From contig CP080408.1 of NCBI GenBank assembly GCA_019448215.1, positions 2,914,001-2,978,000 of the forward strand: a DNA stretch of 64,000 nt. The letters run 5' to 3'. The stretch is from Thalassovita mediterranea (lineage in GTDB: Bacteria > Pseudomonadota > Alphaproteobacteria > Caulobacterales > Hyphomonadaceae). This document shows positions 61,531 through 64,000 of the stretch, one piece after another. The position numbers and the translations under genes are program-made. Each line of letters opens with the position of its first letter. Positions within the stretch are counted from its first letter, which is position 1. The notes beneath the pieces are model-generated. The model was not told the DNA's origin. It made no database searches and saw only the letters and a list, made by a program, of their open reading frames with translations.

Positions 61531-63840
61531 ATGAATACGGGCAAACCGCGCAGAATCCCTTATATGGGAGGCATGAGTTTTCCCGACAGAGAGACAGTTC
61601 TCCAATTCATCGCCGACAATCCTTCAGCCACCACGAAGCAGGAAATTGCGCGTGGGCTGAAGGTTAAAGGTCGTGAGCGCCAGACATTGCGTCAGGTCCT
61701 GAAAGGCCTTGAGAATGACGGCACGCTAGAGCGCACAGGCAAACGGGCCTGGGCCAAGACGGACACCCCGCCGCCGACAGGCGTCATCGTCTTCGAAGAG
61801 ATCGACTCCGATGGCGAGTTGATCGGGCGCAGTGTCGGCCGCGATGGCGCGTTCGGCCCACCCATTCGCTATGCAGGCTATAGTGGCCGCACCAAGGGGC
61901 CTGCCCCGGGTGTCGGCGATAAAGGCCTTGCCCGCATCAATGAGGCGAATGGCGAGTATCACGCGAAGCTTCTGAAGCTGTTTGAGCAGCGCGACGAAGA
62001 AACCTCGCTCACCGGGCGCTTCGAGAAGACGCCGCGCGGCGGCCGCGTTGTTCCGGCGAGCCGCAAGGACAAGCGTACCTTCCTCATCGACGGCACGGAC
62101 GCCAAGGGCGCCGAGGATGGCGACCTCGTCACAGCCATGCCGAAGCCTGGCAGACCAAACGGTCCAGCCTTCGGCGTCGTGACAGAGATCATCGGGCGCA
62201 TGGACGATCCGCGCGCAGCGTCCCTGCTCGCGATCCATGGCCATGATATCCCGGTCGAATTTCCAAACGACGTCCTCAACGAAGCCCAGACGATCAAACC
62301 GCTGGACAGCCCACGCGAGGACCTGACCCACATCCCGCTGATCACGATCGACCCGCATGATGCGCGCGATCATGACGACGCGGTCTATGCCGAAAAGCTC
62401 AAAGATGGCTGGAAGGTCATCGTCGCGATTGCTGACGTCGCGGCCTATGTGAGGCCCGGTACCGCTCTCGACCGCGAAGCACAGAAGCGCGGTAACTCGA
62501 CCTATTTCCCGGACCGGGTCGTGCCGATGCTGCCTTTTGAGCTTTCGGCTGACGCCTGTTCCCTCGTCGACAATCAGGACCGCCCCTGTATGGCGGTCGA
62601 AATGAAATTCGACAAATCAGGTACCAAACGCTCGCACCGCTTCATCCGCGGCACGATGCGCTCGCATGCCAAGCTTTCCTATGAGGAAGCGCAGGCCGCG
62701 ATTGACGGAAAGAAAGGCGGCGAAGGCGAGAAGTGGCTGGAGCCGGTGCTGAAGCCACTCTGGGGCGCCTATGAGGCGCTTGGAGAGGCCCGAGCCCTGC
62801 GTGCGCCGCTTGCGCTCGACCTGCCTGAGAAACGCGTTGAGATCAGTGAGGACGGCAAGGTTGCCGGCATAATCGAGAAAGAACGCTTCGACGCGCATAA
62901 GCTGATCGAAGAATTCATGATCCAGGCCAACGTTGCGGCCGCAGAGACGCTGGAAAAGCTAGGCTCTCCCCTGCTCTACCGCGTTCACGATCAGCCTTCA
63001 GATTCAAAGCTCGCCGCCCTGTCTGACTTCCTTCAAACGCTGGATATCAAATGGCCACTCGGCGAGCGTCCGCAGACCCACCGCTTCAACCGGCTGCTGA
63101 ACGATCATGCCGAAGGTGAGCATGCCGGCACGATCTCCGAGATCGTCCTGCGCTCTCAGGCACAGGCCGTCTACTCGCCGGAGAATAATGGGCACTTCGG
63201 TCTCAACCTGACAAAGTATGCTCACTTCACCTCGCCGATCCGCCGCTACAGCGATCTGATCGTTCACCGGGCGCTGATCTCGTCGCTCGGAATGGGTGAG
63301 GATGGCCTGACCAAGGAAATGGCGGCCTCGCTGGAGGATATTGCCAGCCACCTCGTCGCAACCGAGCGCCGCTCCATGGCGGCAGAGCGCGAAGCCACGG
63401 ACCGTTATCTCGCCCTCTACCTCGCAGACAAGGTCGGCGCAGAATTCGAAGGCCGAATCACGGGAGTCACGCCTGCGGGCCTGTTCATCCGACTGGGCAG
63501 CACGGGCGCAGACGGCTTCTCGCCGATTTCGAAGCTCTCCGACGACTATTGGGTGCACGATGAAGGGGCGATGGCCCTCATCGCGCGCGGATCCGGCAAA
63601 CGCTTCGAGATGGGTCAGGTCGTGACGGTAGAACTTGCTGAGGTGACGCCGCTACAAGGCGGCCTCCTGCTCAAGGTGCTGTCTCCTCCGCGTCCCAGAA
63701 AGCCCGGAGAAAAGCCGCCCTCCTCGCGCGGGGGCAGGTCTGGTCCGCCGGGCCGCTCGCGTGGCAAGATGTCCAAAGCGCGCAAAAAGACGCGACAGAA
63801 AGCCTCCCGTAAAAAGGGAGCCAAGGGAGGAAAGAGCTGA
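61531..63840 (+). CDS. rnr: Ribonuclease R
   Basis: A 769-residue RNase II-family exoribonuclease: N-terminal winged helix (DRETVLQFIADNPSATTKQEIA), cold-shock domains, RNB catalytic core with the acidic ITIDPHDARDHDDAVY motif (near 271-286), S1 domain and a Lys/Arg/Gly tail. Start uncertain: ATGs at 61531, 61564 and 61573 are in frame; homologues often open at the position of the third (MSFPDRE). It degrades structured RNA and matures rRNA. Coupled to the following NUDIX gene (TGATG). Confidence 0.95.
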   Translation: MNTGKPRRIPYMGGMSFPDRETVLQFIADNPSATTKQEIARGLKVKGRERQTLRQVLKGLENDGTLERTGKRAWAKTDTPPPTGVIVFEEIDSDGELIGRSVGRDGAFGPPIRYAGYSGRTKGPAPGVGDKGLARINEANGEYHAKLLKLFEQRDEETSLTGRFEKTPRGGRVVPASRKDKRTFLIDGTDAKGAEDGDLVTAMPKPGRPNGPAFGVVTEIIGRMDDPRAASLLAIHGHDIPVEFPNDVLNEAQTIKPLDSPREDLTHIPLITIDPHDARDHDDAVYAEKLKDGWKVIVAIADVAAYVRPGTALDREAQKRGNSTYFPDRVVPMLPFELSADACSLVDNQDRPCMAVEMKFDKSGTKRSHRFIRGTMRSHAKLSYEEAQAAIDGKKGGEGEKWLEPVLKPLWGAYEALGEARALRAPLALDLPEKRVEISEDGKVAGIIEKERFDAHKLIEEFMIQANVAAAETLEKLGSPLLYRVHDQPSDSKLAALSDFLQTLDIKWPLGERPQTHRFNRLLNDHAEGEHAGTISEIVLRSQAQAVYSPENNGHFGLNLTKYAHFTSPIRRYSDLIVHRALISSLGMGEDGLTKEMAASLEDIASHLVATERRSMAAEREATDRYLALYLADKVGAEFEGRITGVTPAGLFIRLGSTGADGFSPISKLSDDYWVHDEGAMALIARGSGKRFEMGQVVTVELAEVTPLQGGLLLKVLSPPRPRKPGEKPPSSRGGRSGPPGRSRGKMSKARKKTRQKASRKKGAKGGKS

Positions 63841-64000
63841 TGGCCGGAAAACTCGGCACAGCCTTCGACAAGGAAGGGGACGGCGACGTCATCCAGACGG
63901 ACCGTCCAACGCCCCGCCCCAAGGACGCCGCAACGCTCATTCTCGTGCGGCGCGATCAGGCACAGCCGCGACTGCTTATGGGCAAGCGCTCTGGCAAGCA
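63840..64000 (+). CDS. NUDIX hydrolase, 3' truncated by window edge
   Basis: The first 53 residues of a gene whose ATG overlaps the rnr stop (TGATG), with GGGAGGAAAG before it. The AATLILVRRDQAQPRLLMGKRSGK segment is the typical opening of a NUDIX domain (coenzyme A/AcP-type NUDIX proteins of Alphaproteobacteria begin this way); the NUDIX box itself is beyond the window. Placement after rnr is a common alphaproteobacterial order. Confidence 0.75.
   Translation, partial: MAGKLGTAFDKEGDGDVIQTDRPTPRPKDAATLILVRRDQAQPRLLMGKRSGK

Noticed and set aside
1-64000. Mobile element, CRISPR, defence island or biosynthetic cluster
   Set aside because: No transposase, integrase, repeat array, restriction enzyme or polyketide/peptide synthase gene was found on either strand.

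Overview
The window reads as a stretch of ordinary chromosome from a GC-rich alphaproteobacterium, most likely in or near the Hyphomonadaceae/Caulobacterales. Pointers are homologues of mitochondrial complex I factors (NDUFA12; an NDUFAF6-like squalene/phytoene synthase relative), a DUF2155 protein, a bacterial HdaA next to ppk-ppx and purMN, EmrAB-type efflux and an M16 protease of proteobacterial type. The taxonomic call is inference from gene content, not from a search. I see no rRNA, tRNA, CRISPR array, insertion sequence, integrase or phage gene. Genes are tightly packed, no gene-free stretch exceeds 300 bases, and several genes start with TTG or GTG.

1-8 kb: the end of a SYLF-domain protein with a Met/His/Asp tail and a clear terminator; a nitroreductase; an H-NOX nitric-oxide sensor translationally coupled to a GGDEF-EAL protein with a degenerate GGDEF half (NO to c-di-GMP signalling); a two-gene unit of a membrane-anchored helical protein and an LRAT-like cysteine hydrolase; a secreted unknown; DUF983; a TerC-family transporter; and a second, paralogous nitroreductase. 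8-15 kb: an EmrAB-like efflux pair, a large periplasmic M16 protease, an NDUFAF6-like protein and an Fe-type superoxide dismutase. 15-26 kb: an RG-tailed DEAD-box helicase, a PAS/HisKA_2 sensor kinase and a block of acyl-CoA and aldehyde metabolism (aldehyde dehydrogenase, enoyl-CoA hydratase/isomerase, serine hydrolase, two acyl-CoA dehydrogenases, hotdog thioesterase), then the thiO-like oxidase.

26-38.9 kb: an FbpABC-type ferric iron importer; an M48 protease with TPRs and a ScsC-like DsbA; thiG and thiS separated by an SRPBCC gene; aroQ-accB-accC-aat; and the reverse-strand operon NDUFA12-mlaD-DUF2155. 39-45 kb: a 765-residue protein carrying the TSCPD and zinc-ribbon end of class II ribonucleotide reductase without its catalytic core; two secreted pentapeptide-repeat proteins; aspS; rnd. 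45.8-54 kb: a reverse-strand DUF2066-hdaA-ppk-ppx operon divergent from purMN, a BLUF-type photoreceptor gene lacking the flavin-contacting glutamine, and ndk. 54-64 kb: a small membrane protein, holC, pepA, lptFG, topA, an unlisted 43-residue membrane protein, rnr and the start of a NUDIX gene.

Most of the window is housekeeping. The points that look least described are the orphan TSCPD protein, the Gln-to-His BLUF domain, the helical/LRAT-like gene pair, the paired Cys-bracketed pentapeptide proteins, and a perfect 15-bp terminator stem placed inside the coding end of a convergent gene.
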